Assembly (NCBI GenBank): GCA_000226015.1
Contig: JH153440.1
Location: forward strand, 46,403-83,741
Origin: Mnemiopsis leidyi
Lineage: Eukaryota; Ctenophora; Tentaculata; Lobata; Bolinopsidae
Length of the DNA stretch: 37,339 nt
Direction of reading: 5' to 3'
Shown: piece by piece, positions 1-15,900 of the stretch
Numbering within the stretch: position 1 is the stretch's first letter
How the letters are laid out: each line of letters opens with the position of its first letter
Notes under the pieces: generated by a model
Database searches by the model: none
What the model was told of the DNA's origin: nothing
What the model saw: the letters and a program-made list of their open reading frames with translations, nothing else
Program-made: the position numbers and the translations under genes

Positions 1-251
1 AATATGGACTCGATTTTTAAACATCCAACGACTATCTTTTAGAATTTTAATCGTTTTTCTAATACTTGACGCCTAAGAATACTGGTAGCTATGTTCCATG
101 ATTGTGTTTTATGAATGTTTAANGTTTATTTGTCATATGTATTCAGCTCCACCAGTTACCTGATACGTTCGCACACCAGGCAGTGAGCGGCTCCGCAGCT
201 GAGCGCAAGCACCATTTTATTTATTTCACTGGGTGCCTGACTATAAGTATT
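1..251. repeat. Direct duplication, copy 1 (at window edge)
   Basis: Bases 1-251 are nearly identical to 958-1207. The differences are almost all single-base insertions or deletions in short runs, plus an N at 123. The similarity begins at the first base of the window and ends sharply at 251. This fits either a contig-end assembly artefact or a recent local duplication of sequence upstream of the acetyltransferase gene. I see no protein-coding support in it. Confidence 0.9.
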
Positions 252-957
252 TAAGAACGTTGGATCCATTTTCACAGCTCTAAATCCTTTAAGGAGTACT
301 TTTATCAAGAAATTTGATCACAATGACGTTTACATACAGCTGTTAATAACATAAGTTGCTATTCTTGGCCAAAATTAGGCCCTATTTTGGTCAAATTCTA
401 TTTACCGGGCCTCAACCCTTTCCCCAGAGAGGCCCGGTAAATCGAGGGTTTACTGCACTTACTTCAATCAGATCACCTCTCGAGGGTCTCTTAGCGAGGA
501 TGGTCTCAAGCTCAGCGACTGATTGTCAGCTTCAAAGCCTCTCAGATTAAGGAAGCAGGCATTCTGTCATCTTTAAGTAATGTGCCACTGCAATGTTTTA
601 TTGCGTGCAGCGCGCTAGACTTGCTGCACTCTACAGGCTATTTTCTCACTGCAAGGCTATTTTCTCTGGCAGTGATGCATGGAATCAAACACCCATAATT
701 TCATCTATCTCCTTACTACAAATTTAATGCGGAAGCTGAACCCTGCAGAATCTGTTTGTTGTAATCCTTTGTTTAAAAATGGAGAACTTAAGCTACTCAG
801 TATTCTTTCTTGAATCAACCGTTTTACTTCAATTTTGCTTAAGAAATTTATTTACTTAACCATCAATTGGTTCAATGGTGGAGCAGCTTAAAGATGAGAA
901 GAAGCCTAAACAGGCAATCTTATCCGTCATCTGGTTGGTCCCTCCGGATATTTGAGC
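252..957. other. Spacer between the two duplicated segments, no gene seen
   Basis: Apart from the hairpin at 400-442, I see only short ORFs without family features or splice context. This segment exists once, between the two copies of the duplication, so a collapsed or expanded assembly would change its apparent copy number. Confidence 0.5.
400..442. repeat. Perfect 14-bp inverted repeat (hairpin)
   Basis: The left arm (400-413, ATTTACCGGGCCTC) is exactly complementary to the right arm (429-442), with a 15-base loop. It is GC-rich in an AT-rich neighbourhood. A smaller 7-bp hairpin with arms CCAAAAT/ATTTTGG lies just upstream at about 369-390. The function is unknown; it could be a remnant of a transposon end. 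Confidence 0.8.
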
Positions 958-1207
958 AATATGGACTCGATTTTTAAACATCCAACGACATCTTTTAGAA
1001 TTTAATCGTTTTTCAATACTTGACGCCTAAGAATACTGGTAGCTATGTTCCATGATTGTGTTTTATGAATTGTTTAATGTTTTATTTGTCATATGTATTC
1101 AGCTCCACCAGTTACCTGATACGTTCGCACACCAGGCAGTGAGCGGCTCCGCAGCTGAGCGCAAGCACCATTTTATTTATTTCACTGGGTGCCTGACTAT
1201 AAGTATT
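958..1207. repeat. Direct duplication, copy 2
   Basis: This is the second copy of the 1-251 segment, separated from it by about 706 bp. It ends about 270 bp before the start codon of the acetyltransferase gene, so it may overlap that gene's promoter or 5' UTR. A short ORF runs through it, but nothing about that ORF looks like a protein. Confidence 0.9.
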
Positions 1208-1476
1208 GTTTATAGCATTGAGATTTTTTTAAAAAAACTCTGTTTAATTGGTAAGCTTGAGATATTATGTTTTTAAGCTCACTAATGTAAGTGAGGGAAA
1301 GCAAATTCTCAATAATTTTAATGTACTATTATCAGACATAAAATAACATTTTGTCTTTTCCTGAAATTGTCTGTTCTTGAATTTAAGACAAAGACAAAAT
1401 TGTCGTATTGTTTGTTGTTTGAATAGGTACTTCCTAGTAGAGAATGACTTTCTTCATTAGACATGTGTAATGAGAA

Positions 1477-6385
<4,909 letters not shown>

Positions 6386-6694
6386 AAATATTTCAATGAT
6401 TCTGATGACAACACTCAAATTTTATCATAGCTTTTTATTTTCACTAAGTTTAATTTCTTTAAAAAAAGCCTCATTTCTTGATTGATTGAGTAATTTATTG
6501 ATAGTATTTCATCGAACATTCTCTCTTTCATTGTTTATAATCTAGTTATTCCCAATTGGCGTCCTCTTTTATCTTAGATGTTTTAATTTTACTGACTAAC
6601 TAGCTGATAATGCAAATATTCTGATTTCAACAGTAAACCCTCCTTCTAAAATGACTTAACATGTAGGTTGTATGGTTGGAGCCGGGCAGTGTAA
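6386..6694 (+). other. Short KAT2-COQ10 intergenic region with possible 3' splice acceptor
   Basis: Only 309 bp separate the KAT2 stop from the COQ10 start on the same strand. The stretch must hold the KAT2 3' end and the COQ10 5' leader. I see no canonical AATAAA close to the KAT2 stop. A pyrimidine-rich stretch ending in ACAG at 6633, about 60 bp before the COQ10 ATG, could act as an acceptor, either for a 5' UTR intron or for a spliced leader. This is inference. Confidence 0.4.
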
Positions 6695-9268
6695 ATGTGT
6701 CGGGCGGTATCTCAATGGCGCGGTGTAGTGGTCCTTGCTCGACGCTTTTCTGGAAACGCCCCCTATAGCCAGTCTGCCAGATGTCTCTCTACTTTCACTC
6801 GTATCTCACCCTTCCTCCAGCCTAGGTGAGGTCAACTTTTAAAAGTAGTTAAGTTTATGGGATAAAGTAAGTGAATTTACTTATTTCAAAATACTCTTAC
6901 ATTTCAGTGCCCTTGTGTCTAATTTGATTTTTCTGTCCAGGTCTCAGTGTGCCGTGACTCAACAGTACAGAAATGCGTACAACCCCTTCCATCCTATCGG
7001 AGGAAGTGCCGATATTCCCCACGATCATGAGACTGACGAGAAACCGTAAGTTTTGTATGATTTTGTTAAGTTGTGTAGGTCTTGTAAAGTTTAGTAGGTC
7101 GGTTTGCTTGTTCTTATATTTTGCATGCACTTGTGTTAGTTTTGTAAATTCTGGTCTGCTTGGCTTTCTCTTGCAATATTGGGCTTCTGAGATATAAAAA
7201 TCCATCCTTTGGCCAACAGTTGCAATAATCAAGCGAACATTAATACACAACATGGTACAATTTTTCGTCAGTACTGTACATTTCATACAGTTTATATCCT
7301 GTAGTGCATCCTGTGGTATAAAGTAGATATTTTGTAGTGTTAACATACCTATTCGTGCCTGTTGGTGGAATATCGTTCTATTTCCCAGTACTCTTAGGTC
7401 TTGAAAAAGTGTCAACAACTTATTAACTATAGTCATGGTGTTTGAAGGTTAAATAATAGATAGTTGTACTATGTACTTAATTCCGTGCTTAAAGGTGCAA
7501 TGTGTTCTATAAATATCTCTCTGCAGCAACTATTGAATACATTTTTCTAAAAATATCTCTTGTATCTTATATCTCTGCAGCAACCGACAACAAAAGCGGC
7601 AAGATAAGCGCCGTAAACTGCAACAAAGTTCGCACAGCACACACAGCCACTTTGACGAGTTGGAGGGTGATGACACTGACAGTGTCCTCTTTAATGATGT
7701 CAGGATTGTCGGGTAATTAAGTTCTATTTGGTTCTCTTTTGGTAGATTTTATAACGACTTTATGGTCGCTTCTAGATTATCTGAAGTAATTGTCTGTGTA
7801 ATCGTAAGATTGCACCACCAGTTACTTGTTATTTTTTACGTGTTTCCATCTTCAGATGGTCCCCTGAAGAAATATATGCAGTTGTTATGAATGTTGCGGA
7901 ATACAAAGAGTTCATTCCGTACTGTATAAAAAGTACAGTATTTACCCAACATTCTACTAAGCGACATGACTACATGGAGGCTGAATTAAAGGTAAGTTGA
8001 CTAATAAAAGTATTTCAAAACCAAATGGTCACCAGAATTGTTGGGCAGAAGTCGGAAATCTGTTTTACGACTGTAATTATGTTTTTTCATATTTATAGGT
8101 CGTATCTAGCTTATGTTTGGTCAATCGCTGTAACATGATAGAAAAATTCCTGGCTCCCCCAAGAATTATGACGTCCATTGTTCGATGGATTGGTCTAGAA
8201 ACTGCTCGCAACTATTGTCATAGACTTAATTAATAACCACTCTAATGGCACATTTTTGTAAACGGTCTTCTTAAAATTATTACTGACGGACGCCAATTAT
8301 CTTTTTCACATATAGTTGCGCACACGCGCGTATGTATACGTACATGCATATATATATAGCGCGCAGGCTAGATTTAACGCAACAGTTAAATCTGAAACAG
8401 TCTGCAACAGCTAATACTGATTATTGCTAGCTGATCGTCTTGGCATGCAAATTTCAACTATTTAAAAGGGTTTACATTTAAACTGCCCTGCACGGTACCG
8501 TCTATCATGTACGTATTGCTAGTGGTGACTGGTGAGTAATCAATAGCTGCTGTTAAGTCTGTTGTTCTTCAGGTAGGATTTCAGCTTTACCAACTCAGCT
8601 ACACATCAAAAGTTGACGGATCCACAACGCTAGACGGGAAGAAAATAGTTACGGTGCGTTTTATGATCCAAGTTGGATTTTCTAATCTCTCCATTTAACG
8701 CTTATTATGCTGCAAAACCATTGCTGTGAGACTAATCAAGCTGCGTTGTTTTCAGGGTGGCTTGTGTGGGAGCGTGGGTGCCCACGGAATTGGAAAACCG
8801 TTACAAACTTTTATCAATAAACAAGAATTGCCAATAAAAATATTATTTTCAGGCTGTTTGCGAAAACAAGAAATTGTTTGATCATCTAAACATGGAATGG
8901 ACGATCGGACCTGGCCCTAAAGAACATACTTCTGTCATGGATTTTAACGTGTCATTTAGGTATTTACTTTTACACATTATGTTAGTCAATGATTTGTATG
9001 TTTGTATTTTACCCCTATTGGCCTATTCCAGTCCCACTTAGTCCCCCTGGAGTATAGGCAAAATGAACTCAAAATCTAACTCAGACTCATTCGCAGGTTT
9101 TCAAACAAATTGTACAACTCAGTAGCAAGTATGTTCAAATCCTCTGTCGTCGATCAAATGATACCTGCCTTCGAGAGCAGACTCCGGGATATTCATGGGG
9201 AGCCAACAATTCTCTCCTCATTGTCTGCGACAGCAGGCAAAGTCCACCGGCGAAAAAGACGACGATAG
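6695..9268 (+). CDS. COQ10: Coenzyme Q-binding protein COQ10 (START-like), 7 exons, 287 aa
   Basis: Exons: 6695-6825, 6941-7045, 7581-7712, 7856-7991, 8573-8653, 8853-8959, 9097-9268. Phases agree throughout, and an in-frame TAA directly precedes the ATG. Residues 1-44 contain no Asp or Glu and many Arg and Ser, as expected for a mitochondrial targeting presequence. Residues from about 118 form the polyketide-cyclase/START fold typical of COQ10: EEIYAVVMNVAEYKEFIPYC, then VGF, AVC..KLFDHL..EW, MDFNVSFRFSNKLY and a C-terminal VVDQMIPAFESR helix. COQ10 binds ubiquinone in the mitochondrial matrix and is needed for efficient respiration and CoQ synthesis. Exons 2 and 3 encode about 79 extra residues between presequence and START domain, not present in the human protein (about 245 aa). 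The end of exon 3 (VRIVG) matches the first beta strand. The C-terminus is strongly basic. Confidence 0.93.
8033..8170. mobile_element. MITE-like inverted-repeat element, copy 1, in COQ10 intron 4
   Basis: The ends are imperfect inverted repeats. The left end reads CAGAATTGTTGGG; the right end read backwards is CATAATTCTTGGGG. The whole segment resembles 34723-34855 in the same orientation, including the internal GGTCAATC and ACATGATA stretches. It has no coding capacity, so it looks like a short non-autonomous DNA element. The target-site duplication is not clear. Confidence 0.6.
8317..8358. other. 42-bp alternating purine-pyrimidine tract
   Basis: Bases strictly alternate pyrimidine and purine from 8317 to 8358, first as CG/CA steps and then as TA steps, within COQ10 intron 4. 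Such tracts can adopt Z-DNA or cruciform forms. The next bases add a GC-alternating run (GCGCGCA). Function is unknown. Confidence 0.75.
8370..8393. repeat. Perfect 9-bp hairpin next to the alternating tract
   Basis: The arm AGATTTAAC (8370-8378) is complementary to GTTAAATCT (8385-8393) across a 6-base loop. It lies 11 bp after the alternating tract in COQ10 intron 4. Confidence 0.8.
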
Positions 9269-9944
9269 AGTATTGAAGAAGATTCTTGACCTCAATTTTC
9301 AGTCTGATTCATTATGTGATTCTATTTACATTTAAATACGGAAAATGTGTGATTCTCATCTTAATGTAAAGAAGATGTGTTGCTGGTTTTAAGCGTGACC
9401 CCAGACTGATTACATAGTGGCACTCTCGCGCTGAAGTTTAATTATTGCAATAATTTGTAAGTTGTAACGCTCTTGATTTGTGGTAATCAATTTGAAATTA
9501 TATAATCATTCGCAGCTTAGTTCTGTCACTGATCTCACAACTGATATAAATTTTATTGCAATATTCTCTCGTTCACTGAACAGTTGTTGATTTCCGCACA
9601 AGTTTCAGATGGCGAGATTAGTGCTTTATTAATGGGTGGCACAAAATAATATGTAATCTGTTTCATATGTAAATAAGCATCGTTAATTCATCAAATATGT
9701 TATCAAGTACTGAATTTGTTAACAATCTACAAAATTTCGTTTCTAAAACAATAAATTTGTTCATCGGTAAAAATTTGGTGGATGAAATATCTTCAAGAAA
9801 TGGCACGGCTGGCAAATCGTCTTATTCCCCATTCTCTGTGTCACACCTCAAAGTCAAAGCCAACAAAATCGCTGATTTAGTGAACCGTAATTGTACTAGT
9901 CTAGTACTGAGTGATCACATGGAAGATAGGTAAGAATAAATCAA
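9269..9944. other. Convergent intergenic region between COQ10 and innexin
   Basis: This region carries the 3' ends of two convergent genes. Possible poly(A) signals include AATAAA near 9751 on the + strand and its complement TTTATT near 9623 for the - strand. The two transcripts could overlap here. A 78-codon + strand ORF is listed separately. Confidence 0.5.
9697..9933 (+). CDS. Hypothetical 78-aa ORF between two convergent genes
   Basis: The ORF opens with ATG and ends at a TAA that is part of an AG/GTAAGA donor-like sequence. It could therefore be a small complete gene or a first exon read into its intron. The peptide has a mixed composition (LQNFVSKTINLFIGKNLVDE, then a Ser-rich middle). 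It has no signal peptide, no membrane segment and no family that I recognise. It lies antisense to the probable 3' UTR of the innexin gene and may equally be chance. Confidence 0.2.
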   Translation: MLSSTEFVNNLQNFVSKTINLFIGKNLVDEISSRNGTAGKSSYSPFSVSHLKVKANKIADLVNRNCTSLVLSDHMEDR

Positions 9945-12900
9945 TCAGGTCGTTGTGGAACTCCTAGGTCGAGGCATGTTAGGCATGCACTGAGGAACCA
10001 TCCCGAAAGCTAGAGTGGCAGATTCCATTAGGGGCTGTCTTGGAACTTCTGGTGGAGCTCCGTTAATTCTGTAAAACTCTAACGGTGGTTTACTTTTCTT
10101 TCGTTTCTGTAAACTGTCTATCTTCTTTACTACTTTTGAGGAGACCATAGCTAGCATGTACCCGCTCATATTCTCAGAGAGTTTTGAAACTACCACTCGA
10201 CCTGTTTGTGGAACAGTGTTAAACAACAGTGTTAAAAACAGTGTTATATAATAAACATCTCTTAATAATTGGAATAAAATAGATCAACGGAAGAAGTGTT
10301 CAATTAAATGTTTAAATTTACAGCTGGTTTTAAACTGGTGTCGTTAACCTGAAGGTCCAATGTAACCAAACATTCTGGTGAAATCTGCTGTTGTCTGCAT
10401 CATTGAGGAGTTAACAATCCACTTGTGAGTAATGCTGGGGTTCATGAACTTGAACATCGTGTAAATCCACCTGGGGAGTTTCATATTTGTGAGTAAAAAC
10501 TGACAGTGCTGTGTTCTCATTTAAATTCCACTGGAAGTTTTCATAAAATGTTATCAGACTTTCCGAGAAGTAACGCAGTCGAGCGATATATTTACCCGAA
10601 TGCATTGAGGAATATTAGAGCTACATTCAAGTACCACATTACTAGGAACAAGTACTGGTACATTACGTTTAGAGCAAGTGTACACATCCCTGAAAGATTA
10701 TTATGAACAACAAATACTATTTTAGTGTGCGTGTCTGCTACGAGAAATTGAAATAAGGCTCTTTAAAAAAGCAATTAATTAAGTCAAGGACTGACGAACC
10801 TGTCTCGGATTCCTTGCCGGTGGCTGCCCACTTCTCAATCCGACAAGCCACAACCTTAGGAAACAGAACATCCTTGATATGAGTTGTAGTACCAGTTGTC
10901 GGCATCCCAAACATCAGCCCGTAGGTTATCCAGTTTCCGATTTTGAACATGCGAGCCGTAAGAAGGAGATGTCCAATAGCAATAACTGGGTGTTTGAATC
11001 AATTAATCTAAATGAATTGGAAAATTAAAATACTCGCTGGTATCGTTAGCTGGATTAAACCTGAAATTAAAATATGCCTTCCGGTTTTACTTTTGGTCTT
11101 GACACTCTTTTTGCATTTACAGCATGTCCTTGTTGCTGAATTTGAACATTGGAACTTTAGTAATCGTGACTAAAGAAGTTACTACGAGTACTGACTCCGC
11201 CATATCCCGCATAAGTTAAAGCTGGGAACGAACTTAACATCATGACCGAACAAGGTACGTTTAGTTCACTTTAATTATGTTGATATTATAACTGCATAGT
11301 TCAAAATCATGTCCTGTTCTTTTTCTGCTCCGGTACAATATCCCAACTAGAGTTGTTACTATTCTTGTTCTGTTCCAGTACATTTGCTTCACGAGAGTTG
11401 TTCATGTTCTGCTCCAAAAAAAATAAAATTAAGCCACTAAAGACCATCTTATACTAAGGTACACAGTCATCCAATGATGTTGTTCAGTGATATCAGCTTG
11501 CTTCATGATTATTAAGACGCCTTTTGTCTATCAAGAGGGAAAAAATCACGCCTTAATTCTAAAATTCTGATAAAAGGATAGATCGAAGCAGTACGCAGAG
11601 TGCAATCGGTCGAGCTTTATTAATCAAGATTTTTTGACCTTATTATTGAACTTGAAGCAATACTCAATAGGATGGCCGTTCGAAAACAATGGACGTTTTG
11701 CATTTGCCTTATAGTATCTGATATTGCGCTCAGTTTTCGGTCAAATAAACTCTGTCGGAGCACTCAGCTGCAACATGAGTAGTACCACCCTGACACACCA
11801 CAGTGTCAGGATTCTGATGTTTTAGTTTAGCTTTGAGAATGGCAATCGGTCTTAAATCTTGAGGATTGAGAGAGTCCAGAAACGCTAAAGGAATGAAGAC
11901 CGGATTTAAATTTACCAAGCCAGCAAGATTCGGACTAATTTTTATAGATAAAAGAAAAATTGTAGGCTAGGAAGGATTAAAGTAAATCTCATTATGACAA
12001 ATTTTATCGTTTTGGATTAGCTCACCCCTCATGAAGACGTTGACCAATTTTAAGGTTATTACACTTGGACATCTTTAATATCACGGAAAAATTGGAAGTT
12101 TTAGTGAACATTTTAATTAGTGGCACATGGGGAGGTGTCAGAATGGCTGTTAGGTGTGAAATAGTGGTCATGTGACTGGAATTGTACCAAAAAACCGTAA
12201 CCACCTAATTATTATCTAATTAATCAATGATGGTTCATTTGGATCATGATGCTCTATTACTGGGTCGAGGTTCGAGTTATCAATTAGGTCATTAACCAAT
12301 TACCGGAGACGCTGCAAGCTTAGGGGTGAAACATGGCATCATTCTAATAGTATTAGTCGCGCCAACTAGGAGAAAGCCTCCGATAAAATTTGATTTCTAA
12401 GTTTTACGTGTAAGTTTTACAAGTTAACTCTGTTAGGGTTGACTTTAATCAATGTGGGTGAATAGATTATGTAAATCGTGTTCCTTCAGTTTAGTTTCCT
12501 GGCATGAAACCTGGCGATACAATATTTGCCAGACAAAACTGGATAAGTCTCATTGTCAAAGTACAGTTCGGAAATTTATGCTGATATTGTTTAAAAAGGT
12601 AACACAGTAAGGCCATAAAGGTGTATTTTTAAACATTTCCCTTTTATGATTGTATCAATATCACTCCAATAAATTCATAATGTTTCAATTAAAAGTGCCT
12701 TTTCAAAAACACTTTTCAGTTACAATTATAGTTATATCTTACCATTTCTACCATCAAAAAAGAAACCAGGCACTAGACATATATAAATATTTGCCAGTGC
12801 AGCCTTATCCGACTTAGCTCAGTATACTCGAATTGTAATTTCTTAATATTAATATTACTATGCTGCTGGAATGTTCGGATGATGAGACTTACATTTTATT

Positions 12901-15900
12901 ACTGTTTCAAAGATGATCTAGACATCGAATAATGATTCTCATAATGTTGTCGCTGTTACAATCGGGTGTTAATCTAATTATAATCACGAAAACAGCTGTT
13001 CTCTGTGCTGAAAGACGGTTAAGCAATCCGCCCAAGCTAACCTCTCATTCCTGAATATGTGTCCTGTCAGACTTTGTTAAGAGAAAGACCCATTAAAGCT
13101 ACACCAGATGTCGGTGAAAGAGAGAAAGATCACGTGAAGACGACAGTCCATCATTTGAACAAATGACGTGTCAGCAGATCAGTAGGTAACGAGCTGGAGT
13201 CCAGGTCCACCGTCCAGACCTCTTGTGTCACGTGAACATTGTCACGTTTGTCCTGAAATGGCTCAAGTAGAACATTTGACCACTCGATCCTTTCTTGATT
13301 GGTCGGTGGAGTGACAGATTTTGTAGTCTCCTTCATTATGGTGCACGATTCCTGGCGCGCTCAACATCTTTTTGTCTGGTTCTTAGCTCTGCCTATTGTT
13401 ATTAGTCTAGCCCTTCCTCTACTAGAGCACTTAAAGCATTACTTCAAGTCTGCGGGTCGAAGTAAGGGTGAGTGTGACGCTGGAAGTTTCACGCCCCACA
13501 AATTCTAGTCTTTTCATGAGGAGGGCGGACCTGGTTTGAGCCAGTGCTTCGTGAGGGAACCTCATGACGGCAGATTGCAACAAACTAATATCCGCTTCAT
13601 TGAGTCCAGTTTGTTTTTATTTTTAGCTAATCTACGAATATTGATGCAGTATGCACTGTAATCTAGCCTCAGTTCATCGTCAAATTTAGGGTTGCCACAT
13701 GCTAAGAAGCCATAAAATATCTCATGCAATCGGATGTATTTTTGTTTTTAGTGACCCTACTTCATTTTTTTGAAAATAATATAACGGAATAAAAATTGAA
13801 CTTCCCCATAATTAACTTAATGGATAAAACCGCAATAGAAAATGAAGTTGGTGGTTCTGACATTGGTGGTACTCATCGGAGTTTCAGCCGGGGGTTGGTG
13901 TTCCAAGAACAGAGCCTTTTACTCCGGGTTCCATCGGCCTGGAACCGCTTTCGAAAACGTTGACGCCGCCAAGGCAGCATGCGATGGTGACGACGGGTGT
14001 GGCGGAGTCAGTATCGACAGAATTCCTTACAGAGAAGACGCTGGAGGGCCAGCAAAGTATCCCCAGACAATTTACTTGCTGAGCAGCTCCAATGTCCAGA
14101 AGAACCCTCGAGGAAGCTGGAGATATAACGCTTACGTCAAGTGTTAGACGAGTTTTTGTCGACACTCGGAAATTTTGAGAAGTCGATGATTAACGAGTAG
14201 AACATTGTGGGACCAGCTTTATGTTTTCAAACCAAATTTTGATTTTGAATGTTAGTGAACTATTTTGATCGCTAAAATGTTAATAACCTTCATACACACA
14301 TATCCCTAGCTTCAATTGTGCATTTGAGCCGAAATTGGCCACTGATTATGTACCAGGTACTTACGTTTATTCTGCCTAATAATTCATAGCACTATAGATT
14401 GTACTATTACCAAAAAATACTTTTAAGAAATCACTGAAAATCATAATCATAAATCATAATAATGATAATTAGATCTAGCGTAGAATTCAATGAAAAGGAA
14501 TTGGTAAGATTATAACCGAGGACATTAAAACATGCCGTAATGAATTAATTGAATAAACTTAGCATTATAATTATCAATAGAGAAAATTACAACAACATCA
14601 GGTGCGGCTGGTCAGGGGTCATGCTCTCTGAGAACATTCTGACAGTCATCTGATGTGGACCAGCTATTCACCAAGTTAAACTCCAGTTTGAGTGCACCAC
14701 TGTTTACTGGATGTACCGAGAGAGAAAGAGAGAGAAGAATGTGGGAGTTTTCACAATCTGACTCAATAAATCAGCCTACCTGATTGTTGCTTGTTTTGTT
14801 GCTGATTTTTGTATGGTTTCTAGGCTAGCCTGGCATGTGGCTCGTTATCTAGTTATGAAAAATAAAACTACTGGATCAATGATTTGTACTAGAATATTAG
14901 ATGCGTAGGGTTAAATTGTTGATCAACCCAAACTTCTTGAACTGAAAAGGTGGTTATCGGGTAATCAGTCGAAAATTATGATCAACATTCATTATTTAAG
15001 TCCCACTTCTAATGATTAATGAAGTAAATCAATTTAGATCATCTTTTTCTTCTGGCTTCGCTTTGTCTTTGGCTCCTTTTTGTCTTTCTTATCCTTCTTA
15101 TTCTTCTTTTCCTTGTTCCTTTTTCCCTTCTTTTCCTCCGTACACTCGACCTTTATATAAGACTTGTATCGTCTGTTGGGTCTAGCACCCAACAGCAGAG
15201 ACTCAGGACCGTCCCCCTCCAGCAGATAGACGGTGTTATCGTGTATCACTGGACCTCCTGGCACCTCCCTGTACGGGATCAGATCCAGCCCTACTGCTCC
15301 GCAGCTGCTATCTTTCTCGCAAGCTTCCTTGGCCTCCTCCACGCTGGGATACGCTTTGCTTTTCCTGTCGTAATTCTTGAGGTAGATACCCGGTCTGTCA
15401 CTCCACTCGCACTTCTGCTTTTTCTTCTTGGCGCTTACCGCCGTGACAAGAAGGATCGTCCAGAGGAGATATCTCATTGTTGTGTCTACAAGATAGGGCA
15501 GATTATAGGGTTTGTATTACATGATAGTACATACTTGAAGTGGATATTGTGTATATCAAGGATGGATATTGTGTATATCAAGGATGCTATCATATAGAAC
15601 AGGGAAATTCACTATTTGACAACTGAAAAGTCAGCAAATTCTTAACATGAGGTATTTAAGAGAGGACGGATTCAAGATCTGGTATTCAAGTAGAATGATC
15701 ATAGATAATCACTCATCACTATTGAAGCTCTTATAACCTTCTGGAAAATTCCAGCGGGCACACGTGCATTTTGCACCTCCTGAAGCATGTCGGATTATTG
15801 CCATCTCCAAACAAGCTGTGAATTGTCGACAAACTGAGCTAATAGTGAGAGAGTGGATTGTAATACCACATATCGCCTCTAACGAACTGTATACAACCGC

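Noticed and set aside
10506..10706. 66-aa + strand ORF over innexin exons 7 and 8
   Set aside because: Antisense to the TM4 exon of innexin, which is supported by phase and motif.
13884..14165. 93-aa - strand ORF over secreted protein A
   Set aside because: Antisense to a gene with signal peptide and paralog; shadow frame.
15241..15597. 118-aa + strand ORF over secreted protein B
   Set aside because: Antisense to the - strand gene, which has a signal peptide and a paralog; shadow frame.
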